NCBI GenBank assembly: GCA_963710175.1
Contig: CAVPZC010000001.1
Coordinates: forward strand, 1,116,001-1,180,000
Direction of reading: 5' to 3'
Origin: Phormidesmis sp963710175
Lineage (GTDB): Bacteria; Cyanobacteriota; Cyanobacteriia; Phormidesmidales; Phormidesmidaceae
DNA: 64,000 bases
Shown: positions 16,336 to 25,581 of the stretch, piece after piece
Layout of the letters: each line of letters begins with the position of its first letter
Numbering within the stretch: the stretch's first letter is position 1
Program-made: the position numbers and the translations under genes
Notes under the pieces: generated by a model
What the model was told of the DNA's origin: nothing
Database searches by the model: none
What the model saw: the letters and a program-made list of their open reading frames with translations, nothing else

Positions 16336-16708
16336 CAAGTCCAATTCTTTCTGATCGTTTTCGTTAGTCAATCTCCATCAAGCGCCGATACTTGCGGCGA
16401 TTTGAACGCCGAGTTCCTTCATGGATAGAGGCTTATAAAGCGCTAAATGTGCTACTCCCTTGTAAGGACGCATGTTGGGACATGTGTAATCATCTGCGGT
16501 TCGTCGTGAGAATGACTTCTGTGAATAATTCTAATCGGAAGCGACTTAATCCTGTGGTAGCAACTTACAGCTATCGTGGGGGGAAATCTAATTCGAGAGC
16601 AGGTTTTGCGAGAATCTCATGGGCCAGAGTTTGTGCCACACCTGTCCTCATTGTAATTGACGCCCTACATCCTGAGTAGCTTTTCCGTCTAAGCCTCTCC
16701 TCTTCGGA
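16336..16708. other. Intergenic region upstream of katG
   Basis: About 370 bp between two minus-strand genes. It must carry the katG promoter and the end of the PhzF-like gene's upstream neighbour space; I see no repeat, hairpin or credible frame. Confidence 0.4.
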
Positions 16709-17551
16709 CTATTGGAAGATCCGAACGGCGTTGCCGGTCACGACAATGCCGCCCGTCTTTGGAATAGTGACCGTGATCCGGCTAGGGCGGCCCATTGTTT
16801 CTCCTTGTTTAATGAGAAAAGTGGTCGGCGTAGAGACAATGTTGGCTTCCCTGAGATAGCCTCCAAGCGCAGCGGCAGCAGCGCCCGTTGCCGGATCTTC
16901 TACCACACCACCGACAGGGAAAGGATTGCGCGAGTGAAAGACATGATCGCTCTCTCGCCATATCAGCTGAAGGGTCGTCAGATTGTGGTTTAACATGAGC
17001 GCTTTCAGCCGATTAAAATCGTAGTCTAATGCCGCTAGCCGGGTTTTTTGGGTGACAGCCAGTACCAGATGATACGCTCCGGCATAGGCGATCGCAGGCG
17101 GAATCGAAGCGTCTAGCTCACCAGCCTGCCAGTTCAAAGAAGAGAGCGCTTCAGCCACGACATTATCGGCAGCGAGTGCGTAACGGGGTTCTACCGAGGT
17201 CAAAGAAGCTGTGCGCAGTTCATTTTCAAGCCTTGTCGTAACGGGCACCTTACCAACTGTGGTCAATAGCTCGTAGGTACCGTCGCCCTCTGTTTCTCCT
17301 AATTTGACACCCGTTGCAATGGTGGCATGGCCACAGAAGGAAACTTCTCCTTCAGGGCTGTAGTAGCGGATGGTGCGATCGCTACCTGCCGCAGGCGCGA
17401 CAAACGCCGTTTCTGAAAAGCCGACCTCTGCGGCAATGCGTTGCATCTCATCAAAGGCTGGAAGCGTCTCTCCAATCCAAACGCCAGCAGGATTACCGCC
17501 AGCAGGATCAAGTGTAAAAGCAGAGAGACGGCTGAGCGTTCCGGATGTCAT
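16709..17551 (-). CDS. PhzF family isomerase-like protein
   Basis: 280 residues with the two-fold diaminopimelate-epimerase-like PhzF fold. Signatures: GNPAGVWIG at 19-27, the catalytic-type Glu in GFSETAFVAP, the SFCGHAT loop near residue 73, and DPATGAAAAALGGYL near residue 218. PhzF proper isomerises a phenazine intermediate, but this window has no phenazine genes, so the substrate is unknown; most family members outside phenazine clusters are uncharacterised. The ATG is the first in frame. It is monocistronic and divergent from the nuclease gene at 17735. Confidence 0.88.
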   Translation of the reverse strand: MTSGTLSRLSAFTLDPAGGNPAGVWIGETLPAFDEMQRIAAEVGFSETAFVAPAAGSDRTIRYYSPEGEVSFCGHATIATGVKLGETEGDGTYELLTTVGKVPVTTRLENELRTASLTSVEPRYALAADNVVAEALSSLNWQAGELDASIPPAIAYAGAYHLVLAVTQKTRLAALDYDFNRLKALMLNHNLTTLQLIWRESDHVFHSRNPFPVGGVVEDPATGAAAAALGGYLREANIVSTPTTFLIKQGETMGRPSRITVTIPKTGGIVVTGNAVRIFQ

Positions 17552-17734
17552 GGGTTTTGCCTGGGTGAGGTTTCATCAGTACAAGGGTGACCCCCGTAGT
17601 TTCACCTTTTCTCTCGCAAGTGTAAATTTAGACCATCGATAGTCCAAATTCAAATAATCGATAAATTGATCTGCCTACATATCTAGAAAATTATCGCTCG
17701 TCTATGCAACGCCAGATTTGTCATCATTGAAGGT

Positions 17735-18394
17735 ATGAAGCTACCGCACTACAAAGCCAAGCAAGTGGCCGTCAATCGCAAGCGCCACTACGAGATAGAC
17801 GGGCACTGCTACCCCGGCATCACTACCATCCTGTCAGCGACCAAGCCCTACGAAGATAAAAAGCGTCTGTGGGACTGGCAAGACCGGATTGGCAAGGCCG
17901 AAGCGCAGCGAATTACGACAACATCGGCCCGCTCAGGCAGCCGCATTCACAAAGTGATCAAAGCGCACCTCAAGCAGGAGCCTTACGAACTGCCCGATGG
18001 GCTGGACGGCTTTTGGCAATCCATTGAGCCTGTGCTTACGAGCATTGATGAAGTGCTGCTGGTAGAAGGCGCAGTGTGGCATCCGCTCAGATTTGGCGGC
18101 TACCCGGACGCGGTGATGCGCTACGAAGGCGAGCTGTGTGTCTGCGATTGGAAAACTGCCCGCCGTCCCAAGCGCATAGAGTGGATAGAAGACTACTGTA
18201 TGCAGGTTGCCGCTTACTGCTACGCGGTGAACTGGGTCTATCGTGACACTGGCATCAAAATCGAGCGCGGGGTAATTGCCATCGCACTCGAAGACCACCC
18301 CGCCCAAGTCTTTACCCTCGAAGCCGACGATCTCTTTCACCACTGGCGCAGCTTTCAGCAGCGGCTCAAACAGTACTACCGGCAGCAGCTTTGA
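17735..18394 (+). CDS. PD-(D/E)XK nuclease, RecB/MGME1-like
   Basis: 219 residues. The conserved nuclease core is visible: a helix with SGSRIHKVIKAHL (the RecB-like GxxxH segment), FGGYPDAVMRY (catalytic Asp after G-G-x-P), then VCDWKTARRPK (D-W-K, the D/E-x-K motif) and YCMQVAAYCYAV (the Q-x3-Y motif). This order is that of single-domain RecB-type exonucleases such as mitochondrial MGME1. Likely a DNA exonuclease in repair or DNA processing; cellular role unknown. It stands alone, followed by a hairpin at 18408. Confidence 0.8.
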   Translation: MKLPHYKAKQVAVNRKRHYEIDGHCYPGITTILSATKPYEDKKRLWDWQDRIGKAEAQRITTTSARSGSRIHKVIKAHLKQEPYELPDGLDGFWQSIEPVLTSIDEVLLVEGAVWHPLRFGGYPDAVMRYEGELCVCDWKTARRPKRIEWIEDYCMQVAAYCYAVNWVYRDTGIKIERGVIAIALEDHPAQVFTLEADDLFHHWRSFQQRLKQYYRQQL

Positions 18395-18407
18395 AAGACC
18401 CATGACC

Positions 18408-18429
18408 CTGGTTAACACTGCTTAACCAG
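18408..18429. other. Hairpin behind the nuclease gene
   Basis: CTGGTTAA (18408-18415) and TTAACCAG (18422-18429) pair perfectly around six bases, 14 bp past the stop. No T-tract follows, so it is only a possible transcript end. Confidence 0.4.
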
Positions 18430-18500
18430 CGATCGCCAAGGCGTTTGGTATACTTCTTGTGCAGCCTTTCCGTGGGCTGAAGACCCCGCCCCAAGGAGCT

Positions 18501-18854
18501 ATGCTACCCATGACCGGACTGATTATCGCCTGGATTGTAACGACTATCACGTTTATTATCTTGACCAAACTGCCCACCGGCATCGAGTCAGATAGTTTTG
18601 GCAAATCTGCGATCGCCGCCCTCGTCTTCGGCCTGCTCAACGGTCTCGCTGGCTGGTTTATCAATAGCCTCATTGTCAATGTTCTCTCTTTGGGCCTGGT
18701 ATTCTTGATTGGCAACACCATTCTCTTTGGCCTAGCCGCCCTGCTCGTTCCTGGGTTCCGGCTGCGCTGGGGCATCATGAGCGCCATCATCGGTGCGCTG
18801 GGCGTCTCCGTCATCAACGGTATTCTCTTCAAGATTTTGGCTGTCGTGATATAG
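18501..18854 (+). CDS. Small membrane protein, phage holin family 4 / YvlD-like
   Basis: About 117 residues with four predicted membrane helices. The pattern, with FGLLNGLAGWFINSLI, a central VLSLGLVFLIGNTILFGLAALLVPGF and a final helix, fits the family labelled phage holin 4 (YvlD group), which in ordinary bacteria are housekeeping membrane proteins rather than phage lysis genes. The AAGGAG at 18493-18498 lies 2 bases before this ATG and 11 before the next (18510), so the exact start is uncertain; the frame is open to 18459. Convergent with the dehydrogenase gene, seven bases away. Confidence 0.75.
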   Translation: MLPMTGLIIAWIVTTITFIILTKLPTGIESDSFGKSAIAALVFGLLNGLAGWFINSLIVNVLSLGLVFLIGNTILFGLAALLVPGFRLRWGIMSAIIGALGVSVINGILFKILAVVI

Positions 18855-18861
18855 CAGCCGT

Positions 18862-19944
18862 CTAGACCCGATCTACCGTCAGCCTTCGTTCAGATAAAGT
18901 CTCTTCAAACAGCTCGGTAGGCAGCGCCTGCTCCACTGGCCAAATGCCCGGTTTGATTAATCTGCCCGCTAAGATCAGCTGTGCCACTGCGCCAGTGCCG
19001 CTACCCGCGCAGTAAGCCGTGTCCTCATGGTCAAAAGTGGCCAGATACGTAGCGCTTTTCCCATCCTTTTGCCCGTCAATCTGTATCCGCATCGAAATCC
19101 CTACGCCGGTGCGCGGGTCGGTCACCTGCGTCATCCGATAGCTGATGTGCGACAGCGACTCTATCACCTGCGGATTTTTCAGCACGGCCTTGGGCATTCG
19201 CGCCATCAGCCAGGTAAGGCGGTTGTAATAGTCCGGCACCGAACCGAACTTGGTGATAATCGTCTTTACTTCTGGAAAGGTGTCGGCCACCGTCAGCGCT
19301 TCTATCGTATTAAACCAGTACACGCCGCCCTTGCCATAGCGAGGAAACTCAATCACCTCTCGCTCGCTATAAGGCTCAATCGTTTGCCACCTGCCCCCAA
19401 TTTTTGACCGAAACGATGTTTGCAGCTCTATAAACGTGGTTCGCATTACCGTGACACCCGCCCCACCAGAGCCCGCCACCAAATAGCTCAAATGCACCGC
19501 TTCAGCCTGGTCGAGCTGCTCAATGCCCTGACGCACCATGCTGCCCGAAATGCCTGGGAAAATGCCCGTGCTAATCACCGCCGTCACGCCCGCTGCCTCA
19601 GCTGCCTGCCGGTAGGTAAACGCCTCAACTACATAGTCAGGACTGTCGGCCACGTCTAAGTAAGGCTTGCCCTGGGCAATACAGGCATTCAGCACGTGGT
19701 GATTGCGGCTGCGAAACGGCCCGGCACAGTGAACGATCAAATCGTGCTGAGCGATCGCCGCTTCCACCGCCCCCTCATCTCCCAACTCCAACGGCTGATA
19801 AACCTGCTTGTCGCCCAGCACAAATGCCGCCGCTGCCTGGCGACCCGTCACAGTCACCCGAGCAGCGGTATGGGTGAGAATATCGGCGGCAACAGCGCGA
19901 CCAATTCGCCCATTTCCGCCCAACACTAGAACCGTTTGAGCCAT
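18862..19944 (-). CDS. Saccharopine dehydrogenase-like NAD(P)-binding protein
   Basis: 360 residues. The N-terminus is a Rossmann fold with the dinucleotide-binding GGNGRIGRAVAADI; next comes VHCAGPFRSRNHHVLNACI, the pattern of the saccharopine dehydrogenase NADP-binding family (COG3268-like and relatives). The C-terminal part (about 120-330) is the catalytic/dimer domain. These proteins in cyanobacteria are not true lysine-pathway enzymes and their substrates are unknown. It is on the minus strand, with the peroxiredoxin gene ending 37 bp upstream of its start, so the two could be co-transcribed. Confidence 0.8.
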   Translation of the reverse strand: MAQTVLVLGGNGRIGRAVAADILTHTAARVTVTGRQAAAAFVLGDKQVYQPLELGDEGAVEAAIAQHDLIVHCAGPFRSRNHHVLNACIAQGKPYLDVADSPDYVVEAFTYRQAAEAAGVTAVISTGIFPGISGSMVRQGIEQLDQAEAVHLSYLVAGSGGAGVTVMRTTFIELQTSFRSKIGGRWQTIEPYSEREVIEFPRYGKGGVYWFNTIEALTVADTFPEVKTIITKFGSVPDYYNRLTWLMARMPKAVLKNPQVIESLSHISYRMTQVTDPRTGVGISMRIQIDGQKDGKSATYLATFDHEDTAYCAGSGTGAVAQLILAGRLIKPGIWPVEQALPTELFEETLSERRLTVDRV

Positions 19945-19981
19945 CTCCTAACCCGGCTATAAAAGCTAGCTATCGTTCAAC

Positions 19982-20419
19982 CTACATTCCCAGATCTGAC
20001 AAAATATCATCTGCGTGAGTATCGGTTTTAACGCTCTCATACACCTTTTTGATCACGCCCTTCTCATCGATTACAAACGTTGCTCGCTTAGAATAGCCGC
20101 CGCCCTCAACTTCATAGGCTTGCGAAATTGTGCCGTCGGTGTCGACTACCAGCGGAAACGGCAGACTGAACTTATCTTTGAAGGCTTTGTGAGAAGTCTC
20201 ATCGTCACGGCTCACGCCCAAGACAACAATATCTTTGCCCTGGTAAGCCTCATAAGAATCACGGAAGCTACAGGCTTCCTTCGTACAGCCCGGCGTATCG
20301 TCCTTGGGGTAAAAATAGAGAACGACCGTCTTTCCCTCAAAGTCTGAAAGCGTAACGGGATTGCCTGCATCGTCTTTAGAGGTAAAGTTTGGGGCGGTAA
20401 TGCCTTCTGAAAGGGCCAT
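19982..20419 (-). CDS. bcp: Peroxiredoxin, BCP/PrxQ type
   Basis: A thiol-dependent peroxidase of about 145 residues that reduces hydrogen peroxide and organic hydroperoxides using thioredoxin. It has the atypical two-cysteine arrangement of the BCP/PrxQ group, DTPGCTKEACSFRD, with the peroxidatic and resolving Cys five residues apart, and the conserved FYPKDDTPG and PFPLVVDTDG segments. The ATG (MALSEG) is chosen because AGGAG lies seven bases upstream; the longer TTG frame adds two residues only. Together with katG it adds oxidative-stress capacity to this region. Confidence 0.92.
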   Translation of the reverse strand: MALSEGITAPNFTSKDDAGNPVTLSDFEGKTVVLYFYPKDDTPGCTKEACSFRDSYEAYQGKDIVVLGVSRDDETSHKAFKDKFSLPFPLVVDTDGTISQAYEVEGGGYSKRATFVIDEKGVIKKVYESVKTDTHADDILSDLGM

Positions 20420-20543
20420 AGTCAATCTCCTGTATGTTTTTATCGGCAGACGGTCGTCCGATAGACTTACGTGATTCTATCAAGGACAGGCACCCAAGTG
20501 GCACATTAGCAGCATATTCCACTCCTTTAGTCAGAGCAGCCGG

Positions 20544-23063
20544 TTACAGCCCATTCCCAATCAAAATAAAAGCGGCCCAATCGTAAGGATGGCTAAAGCG
20601 ATCGCTTCCTATCATCCTCAGCTGCGCCTGCTGTAGCGCCTGGGCCTTAGTATTACCTTCACTTAGCGCAATATAAAACTGGTTCATCAGCGCGGCGGTT
20701 GCTGTGTCATCGACCGACCAGAGCGAGGCAATCACGGCCCCCGCCCCGGTCTGCTGCACCTGAAACCCCAACCCTAAAATCTCTTGGCCCGCTCCCACCA
20801 GACTCGTCGCCGTCTGGCAAGCGCTAAAAACCACCAGATCGACATCGGGCAGCTGCCACTGACCTACTCCCCGCAGGTCTACCGTGCTGCCATCGCCAAA
20901 CAAAATAAAAGAATCCTCCGGCTGCCCCGGCACAAACTGAGCGTGCGTCGCCAGATGCACGATCCGATGCCCGCCCACATCGCCGAGCATATTAGTCGGG
21001 GTAAAGTCACGATTGAGCAGCGCCAGCGTTTGGGGAATGACCGCCGCCAAATTTTCAATCTCTTGCTTGGCGGCGGGCAGCCCGTCGTAGAGATAGCTCT
21101 GCTGCCCCACCTCTACCCGATAGGCCGGAATGTCGGCGGTAAAAGCGCCCGCTAGCACGCTCAGATCCGAATCCGGTTTTGCGGTGAGATCGTCTATTGT
21201 TGCTGCCGTGATGTTGTGAGACTGATACTTTTGTGCAAACCACTGCTCACCGTCGTACAGCGCGGCAATCGGCACATAGCGCAGCACTCCATCGGGCAAG
21301 TAGATAATGTTTTCAATCTGGCGGTCAGCCAGCGTTTTTTCCAAAGGGCGAATCAGCCAGTCGTAGAGCTGTCTGGCGCTGGGCTGAGCATCGAGCACAT
21401 CTGTGCTGAGCATTCTCTTGAGTTCGCCTACCGTATCGCTCAGTTCGCGCTGTGATACTGAGGTTGTGCGATGTACGAGCGGGCCGTCGGCGGTGATTAG
21501 GATTAGCTCCAGGCGATCGCCCAAAATTAGCGGATAGAGCGCCGCAGTCTCAACAGGCTGAGCCGCTAAAGCCACCTGCAAAGCCTCAATAGACTGTAGC
21601 TCAAAAGCTCTGCCAGCTGAGGTTGCAGCAGATTCGCTCAGGGCAGCTACCAGTGGCTGCCGAATAAAATCTGCCAAAGGAATGTCGGTAGATATGGCAT
21701 CAAAAGTGATCGCCAGCGCCGCCTCTGCTGGCGTGTTGAGCGCCGCTTCCCGGCTGGCCTGAGCGCCGTGCAAATAAGACTCCACCTCTTGCAGCTTTAG
21801 CAGCTCCAACACCTGCACCGCCTCAGCCACTCGGTTTTGCTGCAAAAGCAGATCGGCCAGATTGCGATAAAAATCTTCAATCGTCAGCGTATAGCGCTGC
21901 TGCACTTCCTGCGAGAGCTGCCTGAGATCTTGACGAATGCTTTCAATTTGGGCGATCGCCTGCTTATAGAAGAAAATCGCCAGATCGGGCTGCCCCCGCC
22001 CCTCCATCAGCCAGCCCAGATTGAGCTTGACCTCAATTTGACCCTGCACGTCGCCCGTTTGCTGACTCAGCCGCAAAGCCTGCAAATGCGTTGACCAAGC
22101 CTGATCAAACCGACCAGTTGCCCGCTGCAAAGCTCCCAGACTGTTGAGTAAAATCGCCCGTTCCTGAGCGTCGTCTTGCACCGCCAGCAGTGACAGACCC
22201 CGAGCTAAGGTCTCCTCAGCCGCCGCCGGGTCGCCCTGATTGAGGTAAACCAGGCTCAAATTATTCAGCGCCCGCATCTCGCGGCTCACATCATCACTGC
22301 GCTCGTACAGTGCGATGGCACTTTGGTAGCTAGCTATAGCCTGCGAATAGTTTTGCTGATTGTCATACACCCAGCCCAGCGTAAAAATTGCGCTCGCCTC
22401 CAGGCTCGTATACGCTGCCTCCCGGCTCAGACGAGCCGCTGCTTGCAGCGTTTCTTCCGCCTCAGCATACTGACCTATTTCTGCCTGCACCGCGCCGATA
22501 TTGTGCAGCAAAACCGCTCGCACCTCGGCTCTGAGCGCGAGGCGTTCGCTGTCTAGCCCCTGCTGGTAGTACCCCAGCGCTGTTGCGAAGTTCGCCATTT
22601 TATAGTGAACTTCGCCCAGCAGGTTATATAGAGAAATCAGGCTCTCAGTGATATCTGATGGATCGGTGCTGCCTGCTGTGATCGCTTCATAGATCTCCAG
22701 CGCCGACGCCAGCACCGGCAGCGCCAGATCGTCGGTACCCGCATCTAAATAAGTGCTGCCCAGTTCCGTGAGCGTCTGGCCCTTAAGCGCTGGATCTATC
22801 GGAGCCTGCTGGTCAATCAGCCTCAGCGCCTGACGATAGCTGCTGGCTGCCGCCTCAAAATCTCCAGCCTGGCCCTGGGCGCGTCCTGCCGCGAGCAGCT
22901 GAGAAATTTCATCTTCGGCGGCGCTCTTGAGCCTGCGCACCTGCTGGACCAATTCGCTCCGAATTGGTTCAACTCGAACTGTCGTAGCATCGCCTAAACC
23001 GCTCTTAGCAGCCGGATGGATAAATGGCAGCGATACCACCGTGGCCACTAAAGCAGAAAACAT
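20544..23063 (-). CDS. TPR-CHAT domain protease-like protein
   Basis: 839 residues. A weak hydrophobic N-terminus (possible signal) is followed by about nine tetratricopeptide repeats (residues 55-385, such as QAGDFEAAASSYRQALRL) and a C-terminal CHAT domain (about 545-839), a caspase-like cysteine peptidase fold. The catalytic pair is His707 in LATHAQF and Cys749 in VVFSACQTA. CHAT peptidases cleave partner proteins on a trigger; TPRs are the usual partner platform. The gene diverges from the sigma-factor/DUF1822/CHAT-CHASE2/DUF928 row, which in other cyanobacteria also travels with CHAT proteins, and I treat it as part of that module. Confidence 0.88.
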   Translation of the reverse strand: MFSALVATVVSLPFIHPAAKSGLGDATTVRVEPIRSELVQQVRRLKSAAEDEISQLLAAGRAQGQAGDFEAAASSYRQALRLIDQQAPIDPALKGQTLTELGSTYLDAGTDDLALPVLASALEIYEAITAGSTDPSDITESLISLYNLLGEVHYKMANFATALGYYQQGLDSERLALRAEVRAVLLHNIGAVQAEIGQYAEAEETLQAAARLSREAAYTSLEASAIFTLGWVYDNQQNYSQAIASYQSAIALYERSDDVSREMRALNNLSLVYLNQGDPAAAEETLARGLSLLAVQDDAQERAILLNSLGALQRATGRFDQAWSTHLQALRLSQQTGDVQGQIEVKLNLGWLMEGRGQPDLAIFFYKQAIAQIESIRQDLRQLSQEVQQRYTLTIEDFYRNLADLLLQQNRVAEAVQVLELLKLQEVESYLHGAQASREAALNTPAEAALAITFDAISTDIPLADFIRQPLVAALSESAATSAGRAFELQSIEALQVALAAQPVETAALYPLILGDRLELILITADGPLVHRTTSVSQRELSDTVGELKRMLSTDVLDAQPSARQLYDWLIRPLEKTLADRQIENIIYLPDGVLRYVPIAALYDGEQWFAQKYQSHNITAATIDDLTAKPDSDLSVLAGAFTADIPAYRVEVGQQSYLYDGLPAAKQEIENLAAVIPQTLALLNRDFTPTNMLGDVGGHRIVHLATHAQFVPGQPEDSFILFGDGSTVDLRGVGQWQLPDVDLVVFSACQTATSLVGAGQEILGLGFQVQQTGAGAVIASLWSVDDTATAALMNQFYIALSEGNTKAQALQQAQLRMIGSDRFSHPYDWAAFILIGNGL

Positions 23064-23123
23064 GAGTTTTTATCTCGGCCAGTAGGCGATCGCCTCTAGT
23101 CTACCGAGTTGAGCGGCATCTAC

Positions 23124-23321
23124 CTATTTTTTAGGCGGCACTCGAAAGGTCTCTGGACCTCGACCACGAGGACGAAAGGCCATTACCTTTGGAGCATTAG
23201 CGTCTCTTTTCTCAGCGTTGTCCGGAGCCGCCGGGAGCGGCAGCTGACCCATTCGCTTACTCAAAAAGCGGCTAAATCGAACCGTAGCGTCAAAAGCATT
23301 GCGGATATTCATAACTTTCAC
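23124..23321 (-). CDS. Small basic protein upstream of the TPR-CHAT gene
   Basis: A 65-codon frame from GTG (or 62 from the ATG at 23312), on the same strand as the TPR-CHAT gene and ending 60 bp before it. It is Arg/Lys-rich with a proline-rich end (FRPRGRGPETFRVPPKK). No known domain. Its position suggests a leader peptide gene of the CHAT transcript, but codon evidence is thin. Confidence 0.35.
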   Translation of the reverse strand: MKVMNIRNAFDATVRFSRFLSKRMGQLPLPAAPDNAEKRDANAPKVMAFRPRGRGPETFRVPPKK

Positions 23322-23602
23322 AGCGTAAAAAATAGTCTTCAGAGGCTCGTGCCTGCTGCTACTGACGATTTGCCAGCCTGGTTAACTTTTCGACTAGCTA
23401 GCAGTCCGTCAGGGCACTTCCACAGGAGCGAGCCGCCAACAGCTACAGTTTTGAAGATATCCGTGAATTCACCAGGCAGTTTAGGACAGAAGCCGAGCTG
23501 TCACCCTGTTTTAGGCGATACTTTACAAATTTGAGCAGCCGCGCAGAATTTTTAGATTTGTACCCGACAGGTCATTAAGCGTAAAGTTTCAATGGAGGTC
23601 GA

Positions 23603-24310
23603 ATGGGTGCATCTACGAGTCAACACACCTTGCTTCAGTGTATGAACAGCTCACCAAGTGGCAACAGCCGCCGAAAATCCGACCAGCTGCTACAGCTGGT
23701 ACAAGCCACCTGCCAGCATCCCCCAGGCAGCCCGCAGCGGCAAAAAGGGCTCACCCAACTGATTCGCCTTCTGAATCAGCAGCTCTGGCATACCTCAGAT
23801 GCCTACTATGCTGACGCCCTCCAGCAAACCTGGATATACTTTTGCCGCAACCTTTGCGAAGCCACCACCGGCAGGGCCTACGATCCTGAAGTCGCCAGCC
23901 CAGTCACCTGGCTCAACGCCTACCTTAAGCGCCGCCTGCAAGATTTTCGCATTGCTGAAAACCAGAAGCGGGCAACCACCATTTCTCGCTCTAGTGCGAG
24001 AGTAAGCAGCGAAGGCGACCCTGTTGACCCCATCGACCGCCTACCCGCTCCGCCAGATATCCCGCCCTTGCTAGCACAGGTGAGAGCCTGGGCCAATGCC
24101 GACGCCGACGGCACCCTGGCTAGCCTACACATTGCCAAGCACACCAAAGTTACCGCCAAGCTGCTCATTCTCAAGCGGCTGCCGCCAGAAACGCCTTGGA
24201 AAATCCTCTCGGCAGAGCACGATATCTCTATCGGTACGCTCAGCAGTTTTTACCAGCGGCAGTGCCTACCCAAGCTGCGGGACTTTGGCCAATCTCAGGG
24301 CTACTTCTAA
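23603..24310 (+). CDS. Sigma-70-like (ECF-type) factor of the CHAT module
   Basis: 235 residues, with an N-terminal helix-rich region carrying the sigma region 2-like core (YYADALQQTWIYFCRNLCEA...YDPEVASPVTWLNAYLKRRLQDF) and a C-terminal helix-turn-helix-like segment (ETPWKILSAEHDISIGTLSSFYQRQCLPKLRDF) resembling region 4. This divergent sigma-like family precedes DUF1822 genes in many cyanobacteria. A strong GGAGG four bases before the ATG supports the start. It is the first of four plus-strand genes and probably directs transcription of this module or of its targets, which are unknown. Confidence 0.75.
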   Translation: MGASTSQHTLLQCMNSSPSGNSRRKSDQLLQLVQATCQHPPGSPQRQKGLTQLIRLLNQQLWHTSDAYYADALQQTWIYFCRNLCEATTGRAYDPEVASPVTWLNAYLKRRLQDFRIAENQKRATTISRSSARVSSEGDPVDPIDRLPAPPDIPPLLAQVRAWANADADGTLASLHIAKHTKVTAKLLILKRLPPETPWKILSAEHDISIGTLSSFYQRQCLPKLRDFGQSQGYF

Positions 24311-24539
24311 CCGTTGGCCTCTAACCGTGCATCTATTTCAGATCGTCAGCGCCAGGTTCACCCTTTTAGCCCCCTCCCTGTATCTTCCTTTTTTCCACGC
24401 TATACCAGCTATAGCGCTGATAGATTTTTTTCTCACTGTTCAATATGTCATTGGATTGTTTTTAGAAAAATCTTTCTCTTTTAGGGCATCATCCGCCCGC
24501 CTGTTACACAAATATTAAGCCGCAAACGGAGTTAAACGC

Positions 24540-25520
24540 ATGGTCACTGAAAGCTACCGGCATACGGGCATTACCCTGCCCATTACGACAGAATTTAAGC
24601 AGATTGCCCAGCGGTTTGGCCAACAGTGCCCTTTGCCAGACAAAGCTCAGCAAATTTGGCACAACACCATCGCAGTCTGCGCCGTCAATGCCTACTTGCA
24701 GCTGATGGAAATTCCCACCCGAATTGACCGGGGAGACAGCTGGAATCCGCTGATGCAAATGCTGACTGATGTCGCCGATCTAGACGTACCTGGCGTGGGC
24801 ATTCTCTCCTGTAGGCCGCTGCTCCCGGCTGCTGAGACTTGCTATGTCCCGCCAGAGGACTGGCATGGCCGGGCAGGCTATGTGGCAGTTGTCATCGACG
24901 AAGCCGCCAATCAGGTCACCTTGCTAGGCTTTACCTCCACCGTTGACACAGAGCAGGTGGCACTCGAAAAGTTTGAGCCCATAGAATCGCTGATCAACCG
25001 GGTGCACGGCTTGCAGGCCACCGCCGAAACGGCTTCAGCCTCACTCACCGAGTCGATTCAGACAGCTATCACTCAATTGAGCCAATGGACACAGGGGCTG
25101 ATCGCTGACAGCTGGCAGACTGTCGATGCGCTGGTTAACCCAGCCGAAACCAGCTTCGCCTTCCGCACCAGCGCTGATTTAGCTAATCGCGATCCGGCGA
25201 TCGCCATCAGTCGTGCTAAAACTATTGACCTGGGTTTGCAGTTAGGTCAGTCAGTCCAGGTCGCCCTGGTCATTCATCTCTCTCAGGCAGTTGACCGAGT
25301 AGACATCCTTTTGCAGGTGCGGCCTATAGGAGAGTCTCCTTACCTGTCCGATGGACTGACGCTCACCGTACTTGATGAAGATGACAATACATTTACAAGC
25401 GCAACATCAACAGATATTGACAACTATATACAGCTGCGGTTGAGCGGTCAGCTAGGAGAGGTGTTTGGGGTTCGAGTCAGTATGGGAGAGGCTTCTTTTG
25501 AAGAGCGGTTTATCATTTAA
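24540..25520 (+). CDS. DUF1822 family protein
   Basis: 326 residues, a cyanobacteria-typical family of unknown function. The N-terminal third has the conserved WHNTIAVCAVNAYLQLMEIPT, followed by an exposed RPLLPAAETCYVPPEDWHGRAGYVAVVID that is the best family marker. No membrane segment or catalytic motif is apparent. GGAG eight bases before the ATG supports the start. It lies 229 bp behind the sigma-like gene and 61 bp before the CHAT-CHASE2 gene, and its regular company with these families suggests it is a regulatory or adaptor partner, possibly of the sigma factor. Confidence 0.85.
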   Translation: MVTESYRHTGITLPITTEFKQIAQRFGQQCPLPDKAQQIWHNTIAVCAVNAYLQLMEIPTRIDRGDSWNPLMQMLTDVADLDVPGVGILSCRPLLPAAETCYVPPEDWHGRAGYVAVVIDEAANQVTLLGFTSTVDTEQVALEKFEPIESLINRVHGLQATAETASASLTESIQTAITQLSQWTQGLIADSWQTVDALVNPAETSFAFRTSADLANRDPAIAISRAKTIDLGLQLGQSVQVALVIHLSQAVDRVDILLQVRPIGESPYLSDGLTLTVLDEDDNTFTSATSTDIDNYIQLRLSGQLGEVFGVRVSMGEASFEERFII

Positions 25521-25581
25521 TTAAGCATGGAAAATAGGTTATTAACGGAAAAGCAGGGTCTTACTTTTTAGAGCAGCAGCT

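Noticed and set aside
16392..16679. Plus-strand 95-codon frame upstream of katG
   Set aside because: No ribosome site, no domain, and composition unlike the neighbours; its first part overlaps the region opposite the longer katG start.
18501..18854. Prophage signal from the holin-family label
   Set aside because: No other phage gene is near; YvlD-group proteins are ordinary membrane proteins.
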